A stretch of DNA of 64,000 bases from Membranipora membranacea. Its lineage: Eukaryota > Bryozoa > Gymnolaemata > Cheilostomatida > Membraniporidae. Of this stretch, positions 48,801 through 60,400 are shown piece after piece (the stretch's first letter is position 1; every line of letters begins with the position of its first letter). The stretch lies in assembly GCA_914767715.1 (NCBI GenBank), contig OU612065.1, forward strand, positions 30,132,001 to 30,196,000, written 5' to 3'. A program made the position numbers and the translations under genes. The notes under the pieces were generated by a model. That model was not told the origin of the DNA, made no database searches, and saw only the letters and a list, made by a program, of their open reading frames with translations.

Positions 48801-49787
48801 CATTTCCTACAGGACCTTAGTATTTCATTTTCAAAAACAGAAATGAATGGATGAATACAATAAGAGGACCACTGTTTATTGTCTTCATCCATTCATTTTG
48901 GTTTTAATTTTCTGTTGTGGCTAACCAGGTTAGTAACGGCTGAATCAATTTAAAGCAGTAACAGAAATATCTCCATTATTTTGGCTAACTTTATACATAG
49001 GAGGCCCATTTTTTTCTGTCCTTAGTTGTTAAAAATTCTTTTTGCACGCATTCAAAATTTCAATTAAGCTGAGATTTTTGCAGTTTGTACTCTGATGATG
49101 AACCCATGCTTTTGAGAAGTTTTGTATTTACTCGAAAAGGAGAAGATGGCACTTTTGGATGTAAAAAAACTATGTAGTTTCAGCCACAGCCAGCCCTTAA
49201 AAGCGTTCGGGATGGCGATCGCGGCCGTAGGCGGTCGCCATCCCGGACGCTTTTAAGGGCTGGCTGTGGTTTCAGCAAGCAGCAAATGATCTGCATAGGT
49301 CGACTTAATATATATAATATTTGACCAACTAAATAGTCCGAAAAAAATCTGCAAATTCATGGTGGCATCATTTTGTTTAGCGTCCACATTAAATTAATCC
49401 GATTAATTACATAATAACAAGATAATTAATTATTCCGCACAGACCAGTTGAACTAATTTTTCATAAATTTTACCGAACAGAATAAATGATTCAGATGTAT
49501 GAAAATTTGAGAGCGAGCTGGAATCAATGAACTTCCTCTCCCTGAGGAAGAGGGAGTTCATTGCTGGAATATTCTATTGTTGTAGCCCTTCTACTAGAAT
49601 ATATTTCGTCACAATTAAAACCATTTTTGAGTCACCTTCAATACATGAGACACCTGCACCTACCATGAATATCACCCTCTGGTGCGATGAAGCTGACTTG
49701 TTGTCGAGGTGAGCGATCGATGAATGCCAGACATACATAAACCATTGTACCAACTCCGCATAAACCCACAAAGAATCTCTGCCATGA
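45869..49787 (-). CDS. Glycosyltransferase family 31 (beta-1,3-galactosyltransferase-like), type II membrane protein
   Basis: Golgi-type beta-1,3-glycosyltransferase; acceptor and exact sugar unknown. Two firm exons: 49787-49664 with the signal anchor (WQRFFVGLCGVGTMVYVCLA) and 47274-45869 with the rest, joined in phase (G|TG gives Val). A possible first exon lies at 60867-60817. The large exon begins at a tttgcag acceptor, so the Met four codons upstream is intronic and not the start. A stem region of about 200 residues includes a Pro/Gln/Glu repeat (QPKPEAPQPKPEAPQPQQE). The catalytic domain has MNFLVMVPSAPKNFEARSIV then RQTWG, a DDD metal-binding motif in YVAKVDDDNVVNF, GGPAYIMTNN, and EDVFVNGICGERIAGL, which corresponds to the EDVYVG motif of the family. 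Order and spacing fit GT31. Ends in RR then TAA. Confidence 0.9.
48507..48620. repeat. Inverted-repeat element, tagccttgtc ends (type E3)
   Basis: Insert 48517-48610 (94 bases) starts tagccttgtcacgcggccac and ends with its near reverse complement (gtggccgtgagagacaaggcta). Flanks caaaaagaca and caaaaaccca match at 8 of 10. The interior holds smaller inverted repeats (ttggttttttg / caaccaaaaa). Confidence 0.65.
49177..49275. repeat. GC-rich 85-base palindrome with 7-bp flanking repeat
   Basis: Insert 49184-49268 has arms of about 37 bp (ccacagccagcccttaaaag... and ...cttttaagggctggctgtg), nearly perfect, with centre ggccgtag. Flanked by gtttcag on both sides (tagtttcag and tggtttcag if extended). 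Much richer in GC than its surroundings. Confidence 0.65.
49517..49570. repeat. Micro-palindrome with exact 8-bp flanking repeat (type C)
   Basis: Insert 49525-49562 (38 bases) starts caatgaacttcctct and ends agagggagttcatt, a 14-bp stem with one mismatch. Both sides carry gctggaat. Confidence 0.65.
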
Positions 49788-49914
49788 CTGCAATATAAAT
49801 TGAATAATTAATACAATGTTTGGACAGGCAGGCCGCACCCTTTGTATTCACCTCTCCAGATCACCATTCTTTTCTGGACAGTGTAACCTGATAATTGTTA
49901 ATTATTTGCTAGCT

Positions 49915-50166
49915 GATGGAAGCGATGTTTTCAGCTTGTTTGTAGAGTATAAGTCTTGCATTGAGTTGTGTTGATGTACAATGGCTAATCACTAGCAACA
50001 CATCAAACATAGATTATGTGGGTTAAAATCACAAGTGTCATGCCTAATGATGCCATTATTCTTGACCCATAACCTGTTTGCGGATGGAAGCGATGTTTTC
50101 AGCTGGTTTGTAGAGTATAAGTCTTGTATTGAGTCGTGTTGATGTACAATCGCTAATCACTAGCAA
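49915..50166 (+). repeat. Near-tandem duplication, ~86-bp units 168 bp apart
   Basis: Copy 1 at 49915-50001 and copy 2 at 50083-50166 share gatggaagcgatgttttcag through gctaatcactagcaaca with only a few differences. The segment between has gtgggttaaaatcacaagtg, which also occurs beside the SINE at about 185. Confidence 0.6.
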
Positions 50167-50194
50167 CAGCAGGGAGAATTCTCCCTGCTAGCAA
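50160..50194. repeat. 21-base palindromic insertion with 7-bp flanking repeat (type D)
   Basis: Insert 50167-50187 includes the perfect palindrome cagggagaattctccctg, flanked by ctagcaa on both sides. The duplicate unit upstream has the same site (cactagcaacaca near 49990-50002) without the insert, so an empty-site comparison is available within the window. Confidence 0.7.
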
Positions 50195-51585
50195 GCCAAA
50201 TGAAAATGTTTTTTACCGAAAATCGAGAAAACTTTTTTTATCCAATTAATGTTTGTGCAGAAAGTCATAGTTGTGCCACCTCCAACTACCGCCTTCCCCA
50301 CGGTGTTTACCTATCGTTCAGATTTGGTAGTAAAGTCGGAGGCAAAGTCATAGTCAAAGTGGCTTTTTTTCTAGAACCCGTTTATTTTAGGCTAATGCTT
50401 TATTGTTTCATAAAATTGCAGCTATTGTCAATAAATGAATTGCTGCCGATGTGCAGACTGCTGCCTTACACTAAATTCAGCATTACATGTAACAGGACAG
50501 ACATAGCAGCTGTTATGCAATGAACTCCCTCTTCATTGTGTTATGTAACATACCTTCATGTTAATATGTGTTAATATGCCTCAGATGGTCCTTGAGAAAA
50601 TTTGTAATCATTAGATACTTGTTCAAGAATAATCTAAGAGGGTTAAAGTGGAGTTCCCAAGACTCCTGCTTCTCTAGTGAGCCTAATACAACATATCCTG
50701 TCATAATTAGCTGGCACAGCTTGACAGTTAAAACATATTAAATGTGATAGCAGAATACAATTGCATAAGGTATCAATTCTAGTGGCTCTTATTTTTGTGC
50801 TTTTTTTCATGGCCTTTATTTCAAGTTGTTATTTAACACGTTTACGATGTAAGGTTGCATTTAGACTTAATTTATAGTGCCAGCTAGCATTATGTCCTGC
50901 TTACAAGCCGAAAAAATACATTGTTAAAAAATCATGAAACTTTAGCTAGTACTTTAGACTGCAACTTAATTGAGTTCGTGCAAAGTGTATAGTAAAAGTT
51001 GGGCGTAACACAATACTGTGTACATATAAGAAACTATGAAGAAACGGAAAGGATGATAAATGTCACAGGTGAAAGTGTATACTCTATGGGCTAGACCTAC
51101 ACATGTCCTAGTTAAAAATATAATAACTGATAAAAAGGTTGCATGCATAGGTTTAGAGGGTAAAACTTTCAAGGGACAAGACAAAAAACTATTTATCAAA
51201 ACGATTTAAAATTTTCAGTAAGCATAGGTAATATGACTTTTTTTCCCAGTCATCAACACACCACCCTAGCAGGCTCAACTCAAAATTGCTAACTGTTCTA
51301 TCATTTTGTAATTAAATCTTTGTAGTGTTGTCTACATAATATATGTATATATAATATAAATATATAAAATGTTAATTATTCTTAGTTTGGATATGTTGGT
51401 TAATGCTGTGGGTGGATTTATGTAAATACCACGGAGGAGTTAATATTAGGTAGTGGGGCTTAGCTGGCTTTGGGGTCACTTTATGCTAGTTTGCATCAAA
51501 ATTTTGCTAGCTGCTGAAGTGTAGTAAATTTTGTCTTGATTTCGATTTAACTGTTCAAGCCTCTGCGGAATGGCGAGCTCTTCCT

Positions 51586-51699
51586 CCTGTGAACTAGCCT
51601 TGTCACGCGGCCACGGGTTTCGGTTTTTCTTGGTTTGTTTGGTGACACCAAACAAAACAAAACAAAAGCCGTGGCCGAGTGACAAGGCTCCCTGTGAAC
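51586..51699. repeat. Inverted-repeat element, tagccttgtcac ends (type E1)
   Basis: Insert 51595-51690 (96 bases): tagccttgtcacgcggccac at one end and gtggccgagtgacaaggctc at the other, with an inner hairpin built on ttggtttgtttggtg / caccaaacaaaac. Flanked by exact 9-mers cctgtgaac. The best-preserved member of the family. Confidence 0.72.
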
Positions 51700-52413
51700 A
51701 CTTTACTCCTATAGAATTTTTATATAGTAAAAACGATAAGCCATATTTACCAAGAATGACTTGTTTAACCTTTATTTGGAATTTTTTATAAATACTCATA
51801 AATACGTCAATGCCTTCTTATTGCTTCTTTGTTTTTTGTTTTCACATGGTCTTATTTGCTTCATGCATTGATCGGTGGTTTATAAAAGTTCATAATATAT
51901 AAATTGGAAATTGTATGATTATAATTTATTAATACATAATATACAAAATTTTGTCTAGAAAATGTACGCTTTTACAGCTTTCTGGGTAGTGGCCTCTTGG
52001 TTAGTGGTTTTTTTTTATCAGTGTCCTTCTGACCAGAGGCCTTTTGGATGAACACCTGAAATTTCCAAAGATTGAGCTCATGGAAAAATAGTCATTTTAA
52101 ATTTTGTGGCTTATTTATTATAGCTTAGGTTGTATTTCATGACAATTAAATAAATTGCTGGTCACCCCGAAAAAGTACTAACTGGCAAAACCACAAAAGG
52201 TTAGAACCACTTCTAAAACCTTGAAATTGTTCCACTTATTCTGACAAAAATATGACCAAAATTCAAATAACAGCTGCTATTCAAATATTATTTCCCGTTA
52301 TATCATATTATACAAAGGGCCTAATGTATCTGTTGTTTCTTTGTAAGTATTTGGTCCCAGCTATTGATTATTTTTAAGAGGTGGGTCATATCAGAAAGAA
52401 GTGGCATCAGGCT

Positions 52414-52498
52414 GGATGCAGCTAGCCTTGTCACGGGCTACTTTTTTGTTACCCTCAAAACAAAACAAAAATAGCCGCGTGACATGGCTAGGATGTAG
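52414..52498. repeat. Inverted-repeat element (type E2)
   Basis: Insert 52422-52490 (69 bases) begins ctagccttgtcacgggctac and ends gtgacatggcta, with inner ttttttgtt / aacaaaaa. Flanks ggatgcag and ggatgtag (7 of 8). Confidence 0.62.
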
Positions 52499-52775
52499 TG
52501 CTTGTATGCAGCCCTCTTGGTGCTCCGCATATTCAAACTCAGGCATGCAAAAACAAGCTCACGACACCAACACATTATATTTGCTGGTCTAGTTGATTAT
52601 GTAACTACTATTATGAACTTGGGCTTTTTGCCATGGATAGTGAATTGTGTCAAAAAGCAAAATTGGTTATTTTCTAAATATCGAGATAGTTGGGAGGTAG
52701 GGTTTACTTTTATCACATTTGCAAATCAAGGAGAGGGTTTGTTTTCTCTTTATTAGTAAAGAACTAGCTTGTGAA

Positions 52776-53055
52776 AGTGGTTGATAATGAAATGCTACTA
52801 CCGGCTGGCTATCCCGACACGACACGACACCGTTTAAGCGCTTAAACTAGGTGGAGAATAATTGTTGATTTATGTGATTGATTGACTTATATAACATATT
52901 ACTGACTGATGAATTGGTTTAAAAAGTGGTTGATAATGAAATGCTACTGACAGCTATCCCGGCACGGTTTGGGCACTTGAACTAGGCAAATCAAGTTTTC
53001 TAAACCAATTCTTATCAGTCTGTAAAATCAAATACTGTCAATCAATCACATAAGA
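52776..53055. repeat. Composite repeat: direct copies interleaved with inverted arms
   Basis: agtggttgataatgaaatgctact occurs at 52776 and 52924. Inverted arms lie at 52867-52922 (atgtgattgattgac...actgatgaattggttta) and 52998-53053 (its diverged reverse complement). This looks like a foldback element that has been partly duplicated. Confidence 0.5.
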
Positions 53056-54109
53056 TAAGTCTTTTCGCCTTTTCAAAATAGTTGAAAAAAGCGGAAAACG
53101 AAATTCTGCTATGAAACAAATTTTCTGTCTTGCCGCGTTTTCCAGAACCCAGATATCTGATTCTTCCCCAGAATAAAGATGGAATATTATATAAATATAA
53201 TATCAAGCCCAAGCTATACGGTGTTTTTTGCAGCACCAGGTAAAGATTTTAGGTATGAAAGTTTGAAAACATATCATTCTTGTTCATAAATAAAATAAAA
53301 CAATGAAAAAAGGCGCTTTGAAAAAAACCAAAGGTCCACCAACAGGACAATTTTGCCCAATATATGTTAAAAAGAATGTTTACAATGTTATTATTATGTG
53401 AATTATATTATAAATTATTATGTTCTTTATAACATATGTCTATGTGTTATAGAGAATGGCTACTGTCCCTACCACTATGGTCAATAGTTATTTTTACATT
53501 CGAGATCTCTCATTGAGCCATTATTAATTATAAACTTTTAGAAAACCTCAATAAATAAATAAATAATTCAAAAGTTCATGAACATCCACCTTTTTTTTCC
53601 AGCTTTTGCCGTAGTTTCTTTGGCACGTTATGGAAAACATCCATCCAGGATGGTATTGTCTGCCAAATAAATTAGTGTATATATATTTTGATGAAATATG
53701 GTATGAGCATCTAAATTGTACAGAGAAATATAAGTGGAATTTTCACCCCAAACAACATTATTGAAGGGATGATTGACCGATTGTCTCAACTAATTTGTCT
53801 GTTCAGCGTTATTTTCCCTCTCTATTGTAAACAGAGGCCTGATTGGTTGATGTACTACATGGTCTTATACAGTAAATATCAGTGAATAATGTGGATAAAG
53901 AAATGAAATTAGACCAAAACAATGCAGAACAAACCAAGGCTCCGAATCCCATCAAGGTCAGTTTCTTTTCAAATGGGTGCTTTATATCTGGAGCATTTTT
54001 ACCGTAATCTTCTGCTGCTATTGAGTTGTTTTCTGAAAGTACCCAACAGCTCAGTGAGCTATTGAAATACCTCTCTGCTTGCACTATTTTGCTACCGATA
54101 TGAAAACTT

Positions 54110-54200
54110 TCCGTGGTGGGAGGGCGCTTGAGCGCCCCTCCCACACCCTCCCCGCCACCCTACCGCGTGTGGATCGGGCTGCGCCCGATTATTATGCTCA
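54110..54200. repeat. GC-rich hairpin cluster
   Basis: Two adjacent hairpins: gtgggagggcgct / agcgcccctcccac and atcgggc / gcccgat, in an AT-rich background. No flanking direct repeats identified. Confidence 0.4.
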
Positions 54201-54539
54201 TCTCTAAAATTTCAGTGAGTGAAATTTTTTAGAATATACGCCCCTGTTATTGGGCATGACATTAAAAACAGAAAAATCAATTCGACATCCACTTAGTAAA
54301 GAGTAATACAAAGCACACTATCATCAGATTGAAACGATGCAGAACATGAGAGACATTTCAGAGCAATTAATGCCAAACATGCCTAGTGATTTTTCAGTTC
54401 AGCAGAGTTCACAAAGCCAATAAAGACATTAAAGATTTTAATGTCAAAAAATAGTTGGTACGCCGTGTGCTATGAAGTAAATCTATTCATGTAAACGGTG
54501 GAGCTCAGTTTACCCTATTGTGATACACACAAAAGGCCA

Positions 54540-54960
54540 CTGTCTGTTTTAAATTGGCGTCAGTCCGCAGCCAATTTCTGAGAGTCGCCTGATTCTAGGT
54601 CCTGTTATCAATGATTCTAAGTATGAGGTGAAGAAATTTGTTTATACCAGACCCTTAAATAAATATGAGCCAACAATAATGACTCGATGTATTCCGGTAA
54701 ACAATGTGCAATCTGTATTATAGTTCTTGATGTTGTCCATAAAATCATAGCCAAATGAACTTTTTTTTTGGGGACAACAAAAAGCTACTTTATTACACAA
54801 AAATAGGAGATGGTCTCCTATCATTGGATTGAGGCGATCTAAGATAAATCAACATTCTCAATACAATTTTTGAAGAATCAAATTCATAATTTCCAAATAA
54901 TTCGACGTTACAAGACAAGAATCGAAATAAACATTTTCTAATCACTGAACACCAAATTAA
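54540..54960 (+). repeat. Diverged dispersed repeat, copy 1
   Basis: Colinear with 56910-57290: shared segments include agtc.gcagc.aatttct, aaataaatatgagcca, ttttttggggacaacaaaa, tttattac.caaaa, tcattggat.ga..cgatctaagataa, and gaa..atcaaattcataattt. Around 70% identity by eye. Confidence 0.5.
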
Positions 54961-55910
54961 TGATTAATTTTAATAAATGATTTTTATAATTTGAAAATAA
55001 CATAGTATAAACAACTTAAATAATTTGTACATTTTTATGATAATAAAACAGAGCATTGAAGGTCAATATCTGACCCAAACTAAAGAATTAATTACTAACC
55101 CAAATGAATGCATTATTAGGTAACTAACCCCCCCTCCTGAAATTAAAAATATATTATAGTAATAATAAATTATCAATATTCGATAATAGCTCTGAGTAAA
55201 AACGGTACCAAAAATCTTTCAGCTTACATTAAAAATTGTTGTCACAGTATATGACATAAAAAAATTAAAAAAAGCTATGACGTGTCTTTTCAGAGCGACA
55301 TCACTTTGGTTTGAAATTGCTGACTAAAAGATAAATAGATCAGCATTAATGTCTGCAACATGAGCTATCTACTCCCACTTTAGCTTTTTGTGATCATCCT
55401 AAAAATCACTTCCATTGAGATTAAGGCCCAACAGTATGCCGATAACAGCTAGTACAGACATAAAACCCGTACCAAATCTGAGCCACCTTAAAATCCACAG
55501 CCTAATGATGAAATATATACAGTTTAGAGTTCATTATATTTACCATCACAGTACAGTATCACTCATCCAAAACATGTAGATAGAATCGGACGGTCTATTA
55601 AAAATACAATTTATGTACTCTACAATCTACCGAATATAAATATTTCAGTTGTTAGAAAATCTCATAAAAAAATTTGAATTCTCCCTTTTGTTGCGTGGGG
55701 GCTTTGTCGGAAGTGGATGGTCATAATGATCTCTTACAAATTACCCATCGTAAATCTTGAATAAAGTGGATGCGGCTGATCTGACAAAATTTTATCAAAA
55801 TGATTTTGACATAAATTAAAAATAAAATCATTCAAAGAGGGAACTGTTAACATTCAACTCCCTGTCATCATAGTTATAATCTGGAAGAATAATGCGTGTG
55901 GCACAGTCAT

Positions 55911-56382
55911 CTACAACATGCATGTCCAACCTTTTTTCGGATTCGGCCAAATTTAGTTTGGCAGCATACCAATTGGCCTCACTACTTTTTGGGAATATTT
56001 TACTTGATTAAAAAAGGTTGATTAAAAAACTTGAGATGCTTGCGATACAGATAAGAATGGGAAATATCTCGGTCTGTATCTGTGGGTTTTAAAGTGGTAG
56101 GGCCAGGCGCTAGGTGGTATTGTGCCTCCCCAAAAACTTTTTTTGAGACAGAGCAGAGGTGGTATTTAGGCATTCCAGCCCTATTTGGGAAAAGAAACTA
56201 ACAAGCAATCGGCCACATGAATCTTTCAGTCACAATTGAATAACAGGGACATCAAATTCTATCTGATCCCTTCCGTGTTTGAAACTTTGAATTGAAGTTC
56301 AGTGAGCTTATTGCAAAGGTTGGTAATGCCCGTCAGCAAATTTGTGTAGTGATTGAAAATATCACATGGGAGTCCTAGGAGG
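55911..56382 (+). repeat. 470-bp dispersed repeat, copy 1
   Basis: Over 90% identical by eye to 61828-62302 in the same orientation. Begins ctacaacatgcatgtccaac and ends gggagtcctagga. No terminal inverted repeat, poly-A tail or coding frame is evident. Confidence 0.7.
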
Positions 56383-56802
56383 TATTAACCAGAGCTTGAA
56401 TTAACTGCTTGCAGAGAAGTTGACAGTTGAGGATATACAGTCAAGAAAATATGTGATTTTGGTAGATTGTCCGTGAAAAGGATAATGAGAAGAGTTTTTG
56501 TGCAAGCAAGTTTTGTCAAAATTCAAAATTCATCACAGAGCAACATGAACATTTTAAAGCAGATAATATTTAAGATTGGACACCATGACCTTGTTGACGA
56601 TGAAACCTCACAAGGTCACTCAGTGACTTAAATAAAAATAGACTATGATTTGGTCTAGGCCTTCCGTTATATCTGATAGCACGTCAGCGCTAAAATCTCT
56701 TCAAAATCAAGAGATTAGAACCAAGACATAACTAGACTGTAAGAAAAACAGAAATTAACTGGCCCAAACTAACCATGGGTGCCCCAACACACAGGGTCCA
56801 GG

Positions 56803-56840
56803 GTAGTCTGAGCCTCCCAGACTTTGCCCCCCCCCTCCGC
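56803..56840 (+). repeat. Short repeat shared with 58800-58860
   Basis: ggtagtctgagcctcccagactttgcccccccc recurs (with small changes) at about 58802-58835, where it runs into a long poly-C tract. Confidence 0.4.
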
Positions 56841-56909
56841 AACATTACCCAATTACCAATACACTCAAAACCTGTTTGAGCACTTTTTGAAATCGCATGC
56901 CTCATTTTA

Positions 56910-57290
56910 TTAAGTGTCAGTCAGCAGCTAATTTCTAAGAATCGCTTGTTATTTGAGATGTAGGAGAATTTTTCTAGCCTGGAGTCTCAGATAAATATGA
57001 GCCATCAATTGTTTTGCAGCGATGAATTCTGGTAAAAATTTTGCAATCTACATTGTTTGTCTAGATATTGAATTTTGAGATAACTGCCTGAATAGGTGTT
57101 TTTTGGGGACAACAAAATCTTTGCATTTGGATATAAAAAGATATTTTATTACGCAAAAGGGATAGTCTCAAATCATTGGATCGAAGTGATCTAAGATAAG
57201 CAAAATCACAAAATTTTTGAAGGATCAAATTCATAATTTCAAAACAATTTGACTGTGTCGAGAATCAAAATCAAAATTAGCTTAGTAATT
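56910..57290 (+). repeat. Diverged dispersed repeat, copy 2
   Basis: Partner of 54540-54960, same orientation. It lies about 240 bases upstream of the reverse-transcriptase relic, so both may belong to the debris of one retrotransposon family; that link is inference. Confidence 0.45.
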
Positions 57291-57525
57291 TTTCCTGTCA
57301 AACAACCGTCTCAAATTCTTTAATCATTTATAATTACCACCGTTATTATGTTCTCAACAAAATAAAAGAGATTTTGAAATACAAATTTTTTAATTTTTAG
57401 ATAATCATCTTTGGTTTTGGTTTTGGATGAGGTGGATGTAGAAACATCTACCTCATTTTCTGCAAAGATGGAAGCAACCTCTATAAAAAGTTTGACACCA
57501 GAGCTGTGACCCAGGGTATTTTTAA

Positions 57526-57830
57526 TGACTTTCAAGAGCTTTTGATACTATTGACCATAAAATTTTAGTCAACAAATTTACTTTTAATAGTCTCAAAAAC
57601 AGGAAATCAAAAGCCTTCAGAACACCCCGGATCGACCCAAAAGAGGAGATGACACATGGCATTTGAAGCCTATTTCAATGGGCGTAACATAGGTGTGAAT
57701 TTCAGGCCCCTTTTGCCATTTCTATTCTTCATCCAACTTTTTATTGAAAGCAGGTTCATCCCTAAAAATCGCGTGCTTTATTGTGCTCACGCTGATGATG
57801 GGAACATTTTCAAACTGGACCAAAATTTAT
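57526..57830 (+). pseudogene. Decayed non-LTR retrotransposon reverse transcriptase fragment
   Basis: At 57529-57580 the plus strand reads LSRAFDTIDHKILVNKF, the A motif of LINE reverse transcriptases (usually DFSKAFDTIDHKIL). At 57782-57820 it reads CAHADDGNIFKLD, the YADD catalytic motif. The spacing, about 83 codons, is normal for the domain. Between them the frame is broken by stops and shifts (ggccccttttgccatttcta resembles the GPLLF segment). No endonuclease domain or intact frame; an inactive relic. Confidence 0.6.
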
Positions 57831-58534
57831 AGGAAAAAAGATGAAGCATGGGCTATAGTGCATCGCCGAGAGACTGATTGAAAAATTCCTACTTCAAATC
57901 ACACAAAAATAAATCGATCTGTCAGACTACGGAATAAATGTCAGACTATAAACTCTGTCAGACTATTGATTTTAGAATTCGTCAGAGGTGTAAAACTTCG
58001 TGATAAAATTATAATTTTAGAAGCCATCATTTATTTCAATATTGCCTTGAAAAAAACATGTTATAGACATAGAGCTTCTGACAGAGAGGATTAACCTAAT
58101 ATAAACTTTGATGAGGGCAGACACCCTTTCATTGAGCCCACAAAAAATACGGAAGACACTTTTTTATCATTATTATAATTATTATTAAAATTAAATTATT
58201 AAATCTTCATTTACTCTATGGAAGTTTGTGGCTCAGGCAAAGATTTGAAGCGAGGATGTATGGTGTGCATGTTATTCTGATTAAAATGCCCAGACTCTCA
58301 CATTTTAAGTTTTAACTGTACCGTTGCATGACACATGCACATGACATGCACATGACACATGTCACTGTCATCACAAGTTTTAAAGATGCAATCATGATGT
58401 CATAATAACTTTGAGCTGTTGTTGATAGAATAATTATAGACCTAATTTTGGTTCTAGACTACATTTTGACTACAATTATAAGGTAAATTTTAAGTTATTT
58501 TGTACAATTGGGCCGTATAAAGTGTATTTTGGTG

Positions 58535-58695
58535 AACATAGGTATGCAGCAATCATGAATAAGCTGGAACTGGCCTTTTTGAAGTATTAAAAATAGGGCA
58601 CTCCACTCTGACAAGGGGTAAATGGCTTTATTAAGCACCGGATAAACCACCATGTATATCATGTCAGAAGAAAAACGATTACTTATAGGATATAT
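58535..58695 (+). repeat. Dispersed repeat (partner at 25110-25290)
   Basis: Same-orientation diverged partner of the segment in HEMK1 intron 3: ataggtatgcagc, gctggaactggc, gcactccactctgac and atatcatgtcagaagaa occur in order. Confidence 0.4.
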
Positions 58696-58839
58696 AGGTC
58701 ATTCGAGGAAGAAAATATGGTTGTCTATTTTACTATTTTTATTCCGACCTGATAGCAATAGAAGTTTTGCCAACGCCTGGACATTCTCAAGCACACTTTG
58801 TGGTAGTCTGAGCCCCCCAGACTTTTGCCCCCCGCCTTA

Positions 58840-58859
58840 CCCCCCCCCCCCCCCCCCCC
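58840..58859. repeat. Poly-C tract
   Basis: About 20 consecutive C residues. Replication slippage or assembly error is likely to vary its length. Confidence 0.6.
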
Positions 58860-60400
58860 GGCAAGTTAAACTTTGTGGTAGCGGCTTGAAAATAGTAAAG
58901 ATGTGTGGTTTTTGCTAAAACTTGCCATTCTTGAACGATGGCCCATAAAGTACTAAACCCGTGCTGAGTTTAAATATCCAGTGTTAAATTGATACTAGTA
59001 GAAAGCAGTTTCAGAAAGAAGATTCTGGCCTCAAAAATAACAGTCAAATTAAAATTAGAGACGACGTGGTTGATTTTCTGATAAACTGACATTGAGTGCT
59101 TTTCTGATGTCGTATAGAATGATATGATTACTGAATTTTTTTAACTGTTACCATATCTTGAAGAAATAGTCATACAAGTACCTAAATGGAGTGGAGTTGG
59201 GCCCATCAGTCTGGCTTGCTGTCTGTGGGGGCAGTTGTAACTACAGATTATCGCAGCGCCGCTGGACCTGTTAATCCTCACTGGTTTCCAACTTGAATTT
59301 AATTGACCTTCGACCTCTATAGAAGGGCAGTGTACACTGTAGCCTAAGGTTATCAGACCCTCCCTTTGCTTCCGTATAAATTTACTGCATGTTATATATT
59401 ATGATGTTGTCATCTTTTGGCTTTTCTATATTCAATTTATTCTGTAATCCTCTAAATTTCAGCGATAGCTAAAAGCACTCATTCCTTGCAACCACAACCA
59501 ACAAACCTGGTGATAAAAATCTAATTGATGCCTGCCTAGCTATTTTATTAAAATTAACTCAAATCAATGATTTTCAAACCCGGCATTATTATGTTGATAG
59601 TTAGCTATATTTGAGTAGCTTTCTTTATATTCCTTTATATTCTGTTACATCATATTACTAGTCGTGTGTACATACAATATTATTCACGCAAGTCGTTATA
59701 TTATGTTACATTCCGATTGATAGAAGCTGTAAAATTAATCCGTAGAAAAAACATGAACATCTAAAATGCAGCTACGTGATATCACGGCAAGGGATTACTG
59801 CAATGATGGACTGGCAGGTCTGCCAACTATTTGTGGGCAAATAAAGGAGTTTAAGTTGGGGATATAGATGATCAGCCCACAGCCTGCGCCCTGCAGGGAG
59901 GGTGTGGAAGGGGCCCCAGAGCGCTCTCCCATGGAAATCTTTTGTGTTGATACCCAAAATTAGGGGCTTTTAGGTAAACATGAGGCCAATGAACTCCCTC
60001 AGGAGTTCCTTGATGATGTCATGTACCATTGAATAAAACCTTACAACACAGTGATATGATATGAAGGCAGGCATGTCATGAGTTAAAACTTCAATAAAAT
60101 AGATAACCATAATTTTTGAAAAGAGCAGAGGATTAGAAAGTAGGATCGAAAAATGTGTAGATCTACTCTCAAAAGAGTAGGGTTGGCAGCCCTGTGGACT
60201 GTATGGCCAATTCCTATGAAAGATATTAGTACCGTATTGTTGACAGATTCTATGAAGATCTAGATTCTATCAATCTATAAGAGCACAATCCAGTTATAAA
60301 ATGGAACTTCTTACATTTATGTTCAGCATCGGCAGTTCAGCAAAGCAAAGTTTCATCTAGTCATCTCGATCAATATCCAGCGCAGCAAGAGCACTATGTT

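Larger units (their letters stand above)
47275..49663 (-). other. GT31 intron with palindromic elements
   Basis: Holds the type E3 element at 48507-48620 and the GC-rich palindrome at 49177-49275. AT-rich otherwise (a tataatataata stretch near 47975-48020). No additional exon recognised; the 110-codon plus-strand frame at 48266-48598 overlaps the E3 element and is not a gene. Confidence 0.5.

Noticed and set aside
50200-50523. 107-codon plus-strand frame
   Set aside because: No family resemblance, low complexity hydrophobic runs, lies in repeat-rich DNA.
59990-60012. Hairpin gaactccctcaggagttc
   Set aside because: Flanks ccaatg and cttgatg are too weak a match to call a target-site duplication.
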